Assembly (NCBI RefSeq): GCF_040869045.1
Contig: NC_090321.1
Location: 31,183,426 to 31,247,425 of the forward strand
Source of the DNA: Eurosta solidaginis
Taxonomy: Eukaryota; Arthropoda; Insecta; Diptera; Tephritidae
Direction of reading: 5' to 3'
Length of the DNA: 64,000 nucleotides
Of the stretch, positions 1 through 11,549 are shown piece after piece. The notes below the pieces were generated by a model. It was given only the letters and a program-made list of their open reading frames with translations, was not told the DNA's origin and did no database searches. The translations under genes and the position numbers were made by a program. Position 1 is the stretch's first letter. Every line of letters begins with the position of its first letter.

Positions 1-130
1 AACCTACCTACCTGACAAAGGAAGCTGCAGCACTCGATGAGCCGATGGTAGATAGCACAATCCGTTTGGGAGGAATTAAAAGGAGACAGGAGTTGTATAC
101 TCCGGACGAGAAGGTTTTCTTTTCGGTACC
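1..130 (+). pseudogene. LINE RNase H-region fragment
   Basis: The first ~130 bases read as a short piece of a non-LTR retrotransposon polyprotein near its RNase H end (ALDEPMVDSTIRLGGIKRR). The fragment at 3611-3985 has a matching stretch (AALNE..VDVPITVGEMK), so both come from one LINE family. It is cut by the window edge and leads into unrelated sequence. The family assignment is from memory of LINE proteins. It is not a host gene. Confidence 0.45.
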
Positions 131-844
131 CCCATATGTAATCAGAGCGAATGACGCGCCAAAAAGTTTTGGCGGCTATGCGATAATTAAGTTAGTGTTG
201 AAACTTAAACTTGAAAATTTCAAGAATATCTTGTTACATGCTACAAAACTACGACTGTTGTTCTATCGAGAGCTTGCGTTAATCTCTTCTGAAGCACTAA
301 TAGTCCACTTATTTTGCAACAGTGGGTGAAACTTAATTGGATCAATCTAGCTAAGTGGAACAGATTATAAAAACCTAACGAAATTGGAAATGGTTATACT
401 TACTTATTATTTATATCATTTACTTCAAGAGCGGTTGCACGCCCAAAAATATACGTCACAAAACGAATATACCTATCCATATTTACATAAGTAGATACAG
501 TGGCGGGTGGAAAAATAACAATAAAATTAAAAAAAGCTGCTTTCGCATATAATGACTATACAAGTATATATTTTATCTGTCTAAAAAGCAAATCAAAAAC
601 TTAAAAAGCACATGAAATGTAAACAAACTAAGAAGAGTCTTATATGGAAATATTACTTTTCATCAAAAAAATTCAAATTTTTTCAGCACGCTGTTTGGTA
701 GAATTTCAACATTATTGTTCTTTATCGAGGGTGTTGCTCATGCTTTAACATAACGTATTAAAAATTTAAATTTTATGTCCCCGAAAAAAACACGAAAAAA
801 AAGCATTCAAGCTTAAGTATACCCTACACGTGGCACCTGCCACC
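131..844. other. AT-rich intergenic DNA, nothing recognised
   Basis: AT-rich sequence with no convincing ORF, splice pattern or repeat boundary. Confidence 0.5.
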
Positions 845-1204
845 TGCTTGCCATAAGAGGCTACTAAAATACCCAAATGATTCAAGGGGTTTCCAGCGAA
901 ACATATAGCTTCTCCAATCCAATTGTCACCTTACCTACCCGTGGCAAATTCTATTTCTTCAGCAGCCGATGCTCTGGTGACCCAAAAATTCTTCATTGAA
1001 CTAGAAGTTGGGGCGGGATGGCGAAGAAGGTTCAATGTGATCATATTAAATCGATCCCGAGATGGTTGGGCTTGTACATTGATGGTGCTTGTTACCGAAA
1101 CGAACCAGATATATATACAACAAAGAACTATCAACATCGATAACACTTTCCAAAACCATCGGGTAGTATCTCTAGCCATACAACAATAACAACAACAACA
1201 AAAA
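845..1204 (+). mobile_element. (CAA)n-tailed SINE-like retroposon, diverged copy
   Basis: This is a diverged copy of the short retroposon family found cleanly at 26519-26928, 29071-29360 and 58805-59038. It shares the blocks around 'aagaggctactaaaata', 'ggtttccagcgaaacatatag', 'cccgagatggttgggct' and 'catcgataacac', and ends in a CAA/AAC-rich tail near 1185-1204. No clear target-site duplication was found. The ORFs across it on both strands are shadows. Confidence 0.7.
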
Positions 1205-1626
1205 TTGCGACACATAAAATTCTAAAATCACATATATAAAAAACAATTTGCAAGGATAAATAAAAATTTAAAAATGTATTTCCGAGACACTCAACATGAG
1301 CTTAAAATTTAGGGGCAACCTTTTTTCGACCCAGTCACTTTACCATATCACTTTTGTCTTATTGGTATTATCATACATTACTTAACGCAAACTGCATTGC
1401 TTTTTTTCTAATAATATATCAATTCATTTGACACGCTCATAGAGGTTTAGAAAAAACTGCATGGAAGTCGGTAATTTGATATGGAATGCACTCACACACA
1501 CACATCCTTTAATATAGGAAAAGCTAGTGAAGTGTAACGACTACTTTTTCTAATATAAAAATATATTACATATACTAACACGCGGTGGTACAATTACATA
1601 TGTACAAACAAACATACTTTACAAAT
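1205..1626. other. intergenic, nothing recognised
   Basis: AT-rich DNA with a short CA microsatellite near 1492-1504. No gene signal. Confidence 0.5.
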
Positions 1627-2575
1627 AACTAGCAGACGTTGTTCGCCTTAAATTTGGTCTATCTGCATACATTTTAACAAGCTTTTTCCGTCTAACTCTG
1701 CCCTCCCCTCTACACTTTTTCCTAATCTTTGTATTCACTCCTCCCTCCGTATTTTTCGCGTCATCTATCTCCATTTTCGTCTCATTCTATCTCTTTCGCC
1801 GTCTCCTTATCTCTTTTCTCTTCTCTCAAGTTTTTCTCATTTTTCTTCATCTCTTTTTGCCAGTCCCAGAGGGTGGTATGTATTTTGTTCCAGTCCCATT
1901 CCGAGTCTCAGTCCCAGTCCCACTCCGAGTCTCAGTCTCAGTCCCAGTCCTGGTCCTAATCCCAGTCCCAGTCCGTCTCTGGTCTACTTCCCGGAAAAAA
2001 GCATCGTAAATACTAATATAGGCAAATTTATATACCAAATTTCAGGCAAATCGAATAGGACGTATGTAAATAGGTATGTGGGTATTATTAATTTATGTCT
2101 TTCATTTGATATCCATAATACACACACAATCTAGGGGTATACGGGTCCATGTTTTGTCCTATATCTCGAGACCCTAGTCACCTAGCAGTGTAAAACTTAC
2201 TCTGTACTAAAGCACACATCAACAGCTTCAATTTGATACCCATAATGTAAAAACACATTCTAGGGTTACCCTGATCCACGTTTTGACCTATATCTCGATA
2301 TATATACCTATACCTAGTCACCAATAGGTACGAAAACTACCCTGTACTAAAGCCCTCATCAACAGCTTCTATTTGATACCCATACTGTAAAAACACTATC
2401 CAGGCGTTCACGGGCCCACGTTTTGGCCTATATCTCGAGACCCTAGTCACCCAGGGGTATGAAAATCACTCTCTACTAAAACACTCATCAACAGCGTTCA
2501 TATTCTATAAACACATTCTAGGAGTACCCGGGTCCACGTTTTGGCCTATATCTCGAGACCCTGTGCGGCGATCGC
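1627..2575 (+). repeat. interspersed element with CAGTCC tract and ~120-bp tandem module, copy 1
   Basis: Copy 1 of an element that recurs at 56240-57235. In order it has a polypyrimidine stretch (1680-1860), a degenerate CAGTCC/GAGTCT hexamer tract (about 1862-1975), a conserved block (1980-2095) that is nearly identical to 56285-56400, then about four tandem copies of a ~115-140 bp module. Each module carries 'tttgatacccata', 'acacattctagg' and 'tatatctcgagaccc'. It stops abruptly at 2575. No coding capacity is seen beyond low-complexity frames. Confidence 0.75.
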
Positions 2576-2775
2576 AACTAAACCTATGTGCAAACCACCG
2601 CGTGAGGTATGCGCAACTTATGTGAAAGTTTGAACAAAATCGACCGGTTATTTTTTGGTTCTATAAGCCTCACACAAACGGGCATTTATTTATATACTAT
2701 ATATAGATTATAGTAACTGTCAATCACGTTCAAATATCGATAACTAGGCTCTCTCAGAAGACAAAATCTAAACAA

Positions 2776-3106
2776 TTAGGTTAGGTTGAGCTGGCCGGTC
2801 AATAAAGACTTCATATATGTATACTGAATGTGTTCATAGTGTTATCAGAATTTGATTGACGATGCTACTTCTGCGGAAGCTGTCAGGATGAGGAGGATAA
2901 CGATGTGCAAAACTACACAGTTTTCCGACAGACTTAAGTTCATGAGAGAATGCAATTGGTGCGTGGGGGAATAATAGGAAGTAAACTGGTTGGACGAATT
3001 TGCCCCTACCCGGCACTCACTGTGGGCATTTACAATGGAAAAAATAACTCCCATTAGAAGCTTGGGAAGTTCGCATGCAGGGCATGTAACCCAACTTAAC
3101 CTAACC
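2776..3106 (+). mobile_element. MITE-like repeat with GGTTAGGTT ends
   Basis: The left end (ttaggttaggttgag) and right end (caacttaacctaacc) form a short terminal inverted repeat around ~330 bp. A related piece in the opposite orientation lies at 5480-5572 (rate-marking phrase 'gtctttattgaccg'). Similar 'aacctaacctaacc' ends occur near 14010. It is non-coding, and the minus-strand ORFs inside are fortuitous. Confidence 0.6.
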
Positions 3107-3610
3107 AATATCACCAAATGTAGGTACTATGCTCAATTTGAAGTTGATTGACTTCTTATTTTGCACTAAATTTAATTGCAGCTTTTAATTGATAAAAATA
3201 AATTTATTTTTTATGTTTTGAGTGTAAAAACACTATAAATAACAATTAAAATACATTCTGACAAGTAGTGTTTAATAGCGTGAATATTCCCATGCAGCAA
3301 ACAGCGCAATGGCTTGATGCAATTGCCCCATGATCTTTATCGGTGCTACTTAACTGCTCTCGAACAATGAAAAATAATCTGACAACAGATGGCGTCGAGT
3401 GATAGAATTACATGAAGCTTAAATCGAAATGTCAATAATCCGATACATTTTTGAGATTCCGTTTTCGATTAAATTGTAAAGGTTTTTTTTTCAAACACTT
3501 TTTGAAGTTATTTTAAATCTTCTTTCCTGTTCTGAAATTATGAATATGAAGTATTCGCCTATTTCATTGAAGGCTTTATCCTTACTTTAAAGAGATAGAA
3601 GGTAACAAAA
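3107..3610. other. intergenic, nothing recognised
   Basis: AT-rich DNA without a recognisable gene or repeat border. Confidence 0.45.
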
Positions 3611-3985
3611 ATACGGATAAGTTTGCAAAGAAGGATGCAGCACTCAACGAATAGTCCGTAGACGTCCCAATCACTGTGGGAGAAATGAAAGGCGTGCACA
3701 GAAGCGGAGGGCTGCAAAATTTCTAAGATCATGTGCAAATCCTACGAAATTAAACTGACCAAGTCGCTCATATTTCTCCAGACAGAGGAGACTTAAGGCT
3801 CACGATGGGCACACTAACTGGCACTACCGACTGGCGTCACTTGCTTATAAGTTATGCCTTGATAGTAACAGCAAATGTTGCAAGTGCGAATTGCAGGAAG
3901 AAACGGTTGAGCACGTTCTGTGTTCCTGTCCTGCGCTTGCGAGGTTAAGGCTCCAGCTATAAGAGGCGGCAGAGCTGCCATATTT
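3611..3985 (+). pseudogene. LINE 3' fragment: RNase H end and CCHC-type zinc motif
   Basis: The plus strand reads, with stops, RRLKAHDGHTNWHYRLASLAYKL followed by CCKCELQEETVEHVLCSCPALARLRLQL. The spacing C-x2-C..H-x4-C with 'eetvEHvL..CPaLarlR' is the classic end of ORF2 in R1/LOA-type LINEs. The copy is a dead fragment, broken by stop codons. Confidence 0.7.
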
Positions 3986-4213
3986 CTAGGTAGCAATTAA
4001 ACTAGAGCCTAGAAAAGTGTATACTATTTTCCAAGAGAACGGAGTTATTATGTAACACAAGTCATGCCCCCAAAATCCAACTTTCGCTAACGCTAAAACT
4101 CCATCGCCAAAAAGATCTAAAACAGTATCAAGTGTGTAGAAAAGTATGCACATTAAGTACCATATGGTCACAAGGAATAACAGCTTAACTCCTATACTTT
4201 TACATTGTACTTA

Positions 4214-5382
4214 GGCCCGATTTTTCAGTACAAGTTAAACTCAGTTTATCGGTTAAACTACGCTTAAACTTTTTCTGCAGTTTTTCAGTCTACTTTAACT
4301 GAAGTTTAATCTGGCAGGGCTAAACTCTAGTTTTCCTATCAGCTCTTTGCATTCGTTCGAAATGGCGCCGAATATACCCAACATGCATTTGGGCTTGAGT
4401 AGCATTAGAGCTCATGTTGATAGCTAGGCATATTTCTAAAACCTCAAGAGTTGTATCGAAACAGTGGCTCAACTAGAGAATCTTAGCGTACTCAGGAAAA
4501 AATGCTATTAAGTTGAAAAAATTTAATTCCCAACTTGTGGTTCTCTAACTGGAGTCGAATGTAAGATTGCAGACTACATTTACGAAAATAACATAAAATA
4601 TAAAAAAAAAAAATAAATGTAAGACGCGATAACCTCCGAAGAGATCTAAGGCCGAGCTTCTCTTCCAATTTGCGTCGTGCTCCTCTTGATTTTTCTCTAC
4701 AAATTGGCCGGACGGGACCTACATGTTTTATGCCGACTCCGAACGGCATCTGCAAGGCAGATGAGTTTTCACTGAGAGCTTTTCATGGCAGAAATACAAT
4801 CGGAGCGCTTGCCAGACACTGCCGAGGGGCGACCCCGCTTGGAAAAATTTTCTTCTAATTGAAAAATCTTATTTCTAAAATTTTGATGTTGCTTTGCCCG
4901 GGAGTTGAACCCAGGGCATACGGTGTGATAGGCGGAGCACGCTACCATCACACCACGGTGGCCGCCATACACATAACATAAAAATGTATATTTTATTTCT
5001 AATCAATTACGCTTCATAACTGCTATCTCACAATAAACAGCTGCTGGTTTTGGTGGTACCACGTTGGAAATTTTTTTTCCACTCCACCTCAACTCGATAT
5101 CCAATGTAGGATATCAACTGGAGAAATGTGTTGGATATTCATTTGAGAACTGTACATTTCTCAAAATCTGTTGGGTAAACAAAATCCAGCTTTTGCCGTA
5201 TCTTCAAATTATCTAGATAATGGATAAAAAAACCAATGTTGCCGTACAAAAAAGTCTACCCCAAATGCAGCCTTAAGCTGTGACTGAAAAACTGCTCCGT
5301 AGTTTAACTGGAGTTTAAATTTGACTAGAGTTTAAGCAAACTTAATTTAAGCTTAGATTAACCACTACTAAAAAACCGAGCC
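4214..5382. mobile_element. PIF/Harbinger-like non-autonomous TIR element
   Basis: The left end GGCCCGATTTTTCAGTA and the right end (inverted) GGCTCGGTTTTTTAGTA form a TIR, flanked on both sides by TTA (4211-4213 and 5383-5385). A 3-bp TTA duplication with GGC-starting TIRs fits the PIF/Harbinger superfamily. The arms are rich in 'agtttaa/ttaaact' inverted motifs. No transposase is present. A SINE is nested in it (4599-4972), so the element was about 0.8 kb before that insertion. Superfamily assignment is inference from the TSD and TIR only. Confidence 0.65.
4599..4972 (-). mobile_element. tRNA-derived SINE, copy 1, with 11-bp target-site duplication
   Basis: On the minus strand the element starts near 4966 with a tRNA-like head. 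It has an A-box-like stretch (GTGGTGTGATGGTAGCGTG) and a B box (GGTTCAACTCC) in the right order and spacing for an internal Pol III promoter. It then runs through a body shared with 24051-24406 and 37215-37530, to a poly-A-like 3' tail near 4600. Direct repeats ATAACATAAAA at 4588-4598 and 4973-4983 bracket it exactly. The tRNA part resembles a Gly-type tRNA head but is not a functional tRNA. Confidence 0.85.
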
Positions 5383-5479
5383 TTAGGCGGTTATTTCTTA
5401 TGATGACGTGGTACTAAATGTTGCATGCTTTTCTGCGCACTTGTTACTTTTTAGAGACTTTTGGCGATGGAGTTTTAGA

Positions 5480-5572
5480 GTCGGCGAAGGTTGGCATTCG
5501 GGGCTGGACAAGTTCAGCCTATGTGAGGTCTTTATTGACCGCATAGTTCCATTTAACCTAACCGAACTTTAA
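5480..5572 (-). repeat. fragment of the GGTTAGGTT-ended MITE
   Basis: Shares the end 'gtctttattgacc..catttaacctaacc' with the element at 2776-3106, in opposite orientation and truncated. Confidence 0.45.
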
Positions 5573-5775
5573 ATATGCATTGTTTATGTTTTAATTGCGC
5601 TACTGAATACATTGCGTTAATTGGCTCGCTTCCAGCGCAATTGCGCTACGTAGGCTGGTTTACACACCACTTGCAGGGATCGACTGATCAGCTGCAAGAG
5701 ATTTTCGGATTAACGCGCCATAAACATACGTTGATATCAGTAATCAAAAACAATAAATTATACAACAGTCAGCTG

Positions 5776-5786
5776 TGATAAGCGAC
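5776..5786 (+). promoter_or_regulatory. candidate GATA-factor site upstream of gene A
   Basis: TGATAAGCGAC. GATA-type cores recur nearby (TTATCT near 5957; AGATAAGATAA near 5994) upstream of gene A. The same 11-mer occurs upstream of paralogue C at 23176-23186. Function is inferred only from the motif. Confidence 0.3.
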
Positions 5787-6170
5787 AATTAATGCATGGC
5801 CAAGTACATACATTGGCGTATGGGTAAAATAAAAAAAAAAATACAGTAAAATATGTTATAAATATAAAATAAATACTTTTTTCCAATACCAGAAGCATTT
5901 CAAGAAATGTCTTTAAACTTTTTATTTATGTAACTAAATTTGAATTGCATACTACTTATCTAAGTAGCGTGCTAGTTAAATTTTGTATGCATAGATAAGA
6001 TAAATAATTTGGCAATTTGGCAAAGACAATCATTGCAAACTTAGGCATCAACTCGAAAAGTTTTGGTAATAAAGCACACAAGCCATCTACACGCTTGACG
6101 CTGTGTGTACACTTTTTAAGCTAATTCCTTTTCTCATGATCTTCAATTAATTAAAACATACTCTTCTTTC

Positions 6171-6172
6171 AG
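6171..6172 (+). promoter_or_regulatory. probable 3' splice site in the 5' UTR of gene A
   Basis: A pyrimidine-rich run ending in AG ('ctcttctttcag') 35 bases before the gene A start suggests an upstream non-coding exon and a 5'-UTR intron. The partner donor could not be placed. Confidence 0.4.
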
Positions 6173-6207
6173 GCGTTTTACCACAAATTTCCACTAACCA
6201 CAATCAA

Positions 6208-9200
6208 ATGAATTCCATTAGCGACGAAGCATCACCCATCTTACGTCCATTACCACCAGCCTTACAAAAAATTGCTATCGAGGAATTGGACGAGGTGCCG
6301 AGTCGTGTGGGCGATGATGTGCTCGCATTACGTAAATGGATAAATACACAACCACATTTATGTGCGCGAACCAATGATCAATTCCTAGTCGGCTTCTTGC
6401 GTGGTTCGAAGAATAGTTTGGAAAAGGCAAAACAGAAAATTGATCGTTATTATACATTGAAGGCGGCTTTACCGGAGGTGTTTAATGAGCGACGGCAGGT
6501 GGACGATCCAATGGTAATGGAAATATTGCGATTGGGGTGAGAATACTAATTTTTCTATCCTTGCCACTTCAAGAATTTTAAGTAAGTTTTCCCTTAAATG
6601 GCCGGCGCGAATGGTTTAACTGAGTTCAATTTTAAACTCATTCTTTTGACAATTACGTGGGTGCGCGCCGTTGCCACCACGAAATTGTACAACCGCAGTG
6701 CATACTCTCTTGGAAAACAGCACATATGTAAATTAGTCAGACTTGTGTTGTAATGAGGAAATGACTAATTATGCCGTTTTCACTTTTTAATGTCAAATAA
6801 AATCAAAAATAGTAATCAATGAACTTTCCGAAAAGCATTTTATCAATTAATTAATTAGTTTTAACCTCTACAACTAAAATCTTAGTGACTATTAAATTCC
6901 TTGTGTATCAAATAGATTTCAATTATGTGATTTCATTGATTAACTTATTTTAACTACACGATTACTAGATTTATTTTTAAGTAATGATTGAAAATTCGAA
7001 ATGATTAATAATAATTACTATTATTAATATTAATTACGCTGTAATGCTTAACTACTGAATTCAAGGATTAACAAGTTTAAGCTACAGGTTTATTCGATTT
7101 ATTATTTTTTAATCAATGACTAAAAATCATAATGATTAATAATTCAAATGTGCTACAATTTGGCAACTATTTAATGAATAATTATTACTTCTAAAATAAT
7201 TAGCCAATAGATTCCTTGATTGCTTGTTAAATAACGCTTAAAAATGTTTTGACTAATGAATTCATTGTGATGCAATTAGTTCTCAAACAAGGAATCAATT
7301 AATATCTTTTTTATCATTTTAGAGAATAATAAGCAATAGTTTCGAAAAACTTTAAAAAATAAATTTTTAGTTACGCGAATGGAAAATTCATAGGTAATTA
7401 CTGAGCGATTATTGTTAATTAAATTGAGTTGTGAATAGATTCCCTGAATAGTTTTAAAGAATTTATTTACAACTTTTTGCTTTCTTAAAATTATTTAATT
7501 GTGCACCTAATTACGAAAACTGTTTTAGTCTTTAAGTATATGATTAATTGACCACTTTTTAAATAACGATTGAACGTTTTAATGATTAATAAAATCAATG
7601 TTGTGCGATTAGACCTCCGTTTGAAGAATCAATTACTAAATCACTTTATTGTATTGCTAGTAACGAAAAATTGATTATAATAATAACTGGACGCACTGCC
7701 CTCAAGTGGCCCAATGACACCAGGCTAATCCTGTTCATTATTATTTTTTTTTTTTATTTATTTATCTTATTACATATTTAAAAATCTTATTTTATTAGTT
7801 AATTGGATTTTTCAATTGTGTGATTAATTTATTATTTTGCGATAATGTTTAATATCTTTGTCTATTTTTGTCTAACTTTTACAATAATTAGTTCTGCATT
7901 ATTCTGCTATTTGAAAATATTAACCGATTCAGTACTGCTAAACTTTTTTTTAAGTTATGAAATAATCACCCTTATCGCGAAGTTCACGCGGAAAAGTGTT
8001 CGCTCCACTTTTTTGTTCGGGTGAACTTTTTCCGCTTATCGGCAATTTCGGGCGAACAAAAGTTCACTTCTATTGTGAACTAGCAGTGAACAAATAATTT
8101 ACTTGCAATTGTGTAAATTTTGTAAACAAGCATGCATATATTTCCTTAAAATACAGCAAAAATAGAAATAACAAGTAAGGAAGGTTAAGTTCGAGTGTAA
8201 CCGAACATTACATACTCAGTTGAGAGCTATGGTGACAACATAAGGGAAAATAACCATGTAGGAAAATGAACCGAGGGAAACCCTGGAATGTGTTTGTATG
8301 ACATGTGTATCAAATGAGAGGCATTAAAGAGTATTTTATGAGGGAGTGGGCCATAGTTCTATAGGTGGACGCCATTTAGGGATATCGCCATAAAGGTGGA
8401 TCAGGGTTGACTCTAGAATGCATTTGTACGATATGGGTATCAAATGAAAGGTGTTAATGAGTCTTTTAAAAGGGAGTAATCCTTAGTTCTATAAGTGGAC
8501 GCCGTTTCGAGATATCGCCATAAAGGTGGACCAGGGTTGACTCTAGAATGCGTTTGTACAATATGGGTATCAAACGAAAGGTGTTAATGAGAGTTTTAAA
8601 AGGGAGTGGTGGTAGTTGTATATGTGAAGGCGTTTTGCAGATATCGACCAAAATGTGGACCAGGGTGACCCAGAACATCATCTGTTTGATACCGCTAATT
8701 TATTTATATATGTAAAACCTGCCAAGATTTCAAGGGTTTTTTATTTCGCCCTGCAGAACTTTTTCATTTTCTTCTACTTAATATGGTAGGTGTCACAACC
8801 ATTTTACAAAGTTTTTTCTAAAGTTATATTTCGCGTCAATAAACCAATCCAATTACCATGTTTCATTCCTTTTTTCGTATTTGTTATAGAATTATGGCAT
8901 TTTTTTCATTTTTCGTAATTTTCGATATCGAAAAAGTGGGTGTGGTCATAGTCGGATTTCGTTCATTTTTTATACCAAGATAAAGTACGTTCAGATAAGT
9001 ACGTGAACTAAGTTCAGTAAAGATATGTCGATTTTTGCCCAAGTTATCGTGTTAACGGCCATGCGGAAGGACAGACGGAGGACTGTGTATAAAAACTGGG
9101 CGTGGCTTCAACCGATTTCGCCCATTTTCACAGAAAACAGTTAACGTCATAAAATCTATGCCTCTACCAAATTTCAAAAGGATTGGTAAATTTTTGTTCG

Positions 9201-11549
9201 ACTTATGGCAGTAAAAGTATCCTAGACAAATTAAATGAAAAAAGGCGGAGCCACGCCCATTTTGAAATTTTCTTTTACTTTTGTATTTTGTTGCAGCATA
9301 TCATTACTGGAGTTGAATGTTGACATAATTTACTTATATACTGCAAAGATATTAAATTTTTTGTTAAAATTTTACTTTAAAAAAAAATTTTTTTAAAAGT
9401 GGGCGTGGCCCTTCTCCGATTTTACTAATTTTTATTAAGCGTACATATAGTAATAAGAGTAACGTTCCTGCCAAATTTCATCATGATATCTTCAACGACT
9501 GCCAAATTACAGCTTGCAAAATTTTCAATTACCTTCTTTTAAAAGTGGGCGGTGCCACGCCCGTTGTCCAAAATTTTACTAATTTTCTATTCTGCATCAT
9601 AAGTTCAACTCACCTACCAAATTTCATCGCTTTATCTGTCTTTGGTAATGAATTATTGCACTTTTTCGGTTTTTTCGAAATTTTCGATATCGAAAAAGTG
9701 GGCGTGGTTATAGTCCGATATCGTTCATTTTAAATAGCGATCTGAGATGAGTGCTCAGGCACCTACGTACCAAATTTCATCAAGACACCTCAAAATTTAC
9801 TCAAGTTATCGTGTTAACGGACGGACGGACGGACGGACATGGCTCAATCAAATTTTTTTTCGATCCTGATGATTTTGATATATGGAAGTCTATATCTATC
9901 TTGATTCCTTTATACCTGTACAACCAACCGTTATCCAATCAAAGTTAATATACTCTGTGAGCTCTGCTCAACTGAGTATAAAAAATGTATAAAATAATGT
10001 GGTAATAGTCTAGTTGAGGGGTCGACTGCTAATAGCTACCAAAAATATCGATAGAGGTGTCAAACGCAAATATCTCCGGACATAGATAAAACTTTTCTTT
10101 TACGCCATCAGATTATTGTTCTCGAGATTAATACGCGTCTTTGCAGTCGACCCCTCAACTAGACTATTACCTTTTTTATAAGCGCGGCCGAAGGCAGGGC
10201 GTTCTAAAGGACCAAGGAGTGCGTCTTAGCCAATCTTGTTTCAGCGAGGTGCTCCACATTTTGGAACCGTTGCTTTGTCCACAATGGATAACTTGGCCGA
10301 CTGATACGTTGTCATAAAAAATAGAATTTAATTACTTAGCAATACAGGAATTTCACTTTTTTCCACTCAGCTTCCGATTGTGCATTATTTATTGATTTAT
10401 TTCTAATAATAAAAGTACATATTATTATAAGAGTACGAAATTTCAAAATTAAAAATTAATTTCATTTTGTTTTCCTCTCGTTCGCCTGTAAAATATAAGT
10501 GAACAAATTTGGGTTTCCCCGCTGTTCATTTCGCCCGAACAAAGAGTCGCCGATAAGGTGAAATCTTTTTCGAACACGAAAATTTGTTTCGCCACCCTCT
10601 GCTATATGGTGAACAAAAATTGTGAATATTTTCAGGCGAAGAAAAAAACTCGCGATAAAGGTGAATAATATGGTAAAGATTATTTAAACAATCAAATAAT
10701 CAGGTCATTAGACTAATTTATTGATTATGAATAATCACTTGATTATGTTTTATTTTTAAAAAATCTTGATTATTTTTAGTAATCACAATTGCATTGACCC
10801 GTTTAGATGAATTGAATAATTTATTTATTTATTTTTCGGCCACATTTTATTTTTAGAATCATACTACAAATACCACTCCCCGCTGACTATCATGGTCCTT
10901 GCATCACAATTATACGCGCCTGTTCTTACGATACGACTAAATACAAATTTGCTGATATTATACGCGTCGGTTCAATGTTTGGCGAAATTATGACTATCGA
11001 AGATGATAATTCCGTAGTTAGTGGTTATATTGAAGTTATGGATATGAGTAATGTAAGTGGACAGCATTTCCTGCAATTGAAACCGGATTTATTACGTAAA
11101 TGTTCGACGTTTGCTGTGGAAGCAATGCCAATGCGTCAACGTGGCACACATTTCATTAATGTACCAGCACCATTTGAGAGGGGTTTCAGAACGTTGAGTT
11201 CATTATTTCCAGAGAAAATGTTGAGTAGGGTATGTTATAAATATTATTTTTCTTTATAACAAAAAAGTGAATTTTTTTAAATTTTTTTTCGTAGATCTCA
11301 GTAAGTTCCAAACCTGAAGCTCTATTCGACTTTGTTCCGCGCGAGTATTTACCAATCGAGTATGGTGGTGAAAACGGTACTATAGCCGATATTATTGAAC
11401 GTATGGAAGAGAAATTATTGCGTTATCGTGATCATTTTTTATTGGAGCCGAAATTCGGCACGAACGAGAAGTTGCGCGAGGGTTCGCTGTACAGTTACGA
11501 GAATTGTTTTGGTCTGCATGGTTCATTCCGTAGATTGGAGGTTGATTAG
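6208..11549 (+). CDS. CRAL-TRIO domain protein A (alpha-tocopherol-transfer-protein-like)
   Basis: A three-exon gene: 6208-6536, 10857-11229 and 11295-11549. It encodes 318 aa with GT/AG introns in phases 2 and 0. Residues ~25-80 form the CRAL-TRIO N-terminal helical domain (NDQFLVGFLRGSKNSLEKAKQKID). Residues ~110-270 form the lipid-binding SEC14/CRAL-TRIO fold, including the family motif EYLPIEYGGENG in exon 3. The C terminus FGLHGSFRRLEVD matches paralogues B and C. Such proteins are cytosolic carriers of small hydrophobic ligands such as tocopherol or retinoid-like molecules; the ligand here is unknown. Exon 2 is 373 nt, as in B, C and D. The start chosen is the first in-frame ATG after a 5'-UTR splice acceptor. 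Intron 1 is 4,320 bp because of nested transposons, while the paralogues have 58-71 bp there. Confidence 0.93.
6770..7700 (+). repeat. very AT-rich degenerate repeat in intron 1 of gene A
   Basis: Sequence dense in TAAT/ATTA cores with recurring phrases such as 'aatgattaataa' (near 7001, 7132 and 7580) and 'gattcc..gattg' / 'caaggaatcaa'. It resembles an eroded tandem repeat of roughly 115-150 bp. The same texture resumes on the far side of the TIR insertion at 10670-10850. No coding signal. Confidence 0.45.
8173..9985 (+). mobile_element. interspersed element with tandem modules and terminal hairpin, full-length copy
   Basis: A ~1.8 kb repeat with diverged relatives at 16711-17399, 31491-33122 and 37811-38738. 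The 5' end has 'gttcgagtgtaaccgaacatta' and TACTCAGTTGAGAGC. Next come about three tandem ~117-bp modules (8290-8690), then a body with repeated 'gggcgtgg' and 'tttcgatatcgaaaa' palindromes and a (GGAC)n run near 9820. The 3' end folds as an imperfect hairpin (GAGC/GCTC arms) before AGTATAAAAA. No ORF or clear TSD is present. The architecture resembles non-autonomous Helitron-like (DINE-1 type) elements, but that assignment is inference. Confidence 0.8.
10001..10171. mobile_element. short MITE with perfect 29-bp terminal inverted repeats
   Basis: Bases 10001-10029 are the exact reverse complement of 10143-10171 (ends GGTAATAGTC..GACTATTACC), enclosing 113 bp of non-coding DNA. It lies within the larger TIR element of gene A intron 1. 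Arm perfection suggests a recent insertion. Confidence 0.85.

Larger units (their letters stand above)
7967..10663. mobile_element. TIR element in intron 1 of gene A carrying two nested insertions
   Basis: The left end CACCCTTATCGCGA and right end TCGCGATAAAGGTG form a ~14-bp TIR. AATAAT directly flanks both ends (7961-7966 and 10664-10669). The element's own sequence (7967-~8172 and ~10172-10663) has gtgaac/gttcac-rich arms and no transposase. Two other repeats sit inside it (8173-9985 and 10001-10171). Confidence 0.65.

Noticed and set aside
1847..2038. 63-codon ORF rich in Thr, Gly and Arg
   Set aside because: It simply reads the CAGTCC hexamer tract on the minus strand.
4904..4972. tRNA gene
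   Set aside because: The A and B boxes belong to a SINE head. The cloverleaf does not close properly, and the same sequence recurs at 24340-24406 and 37455-37530.
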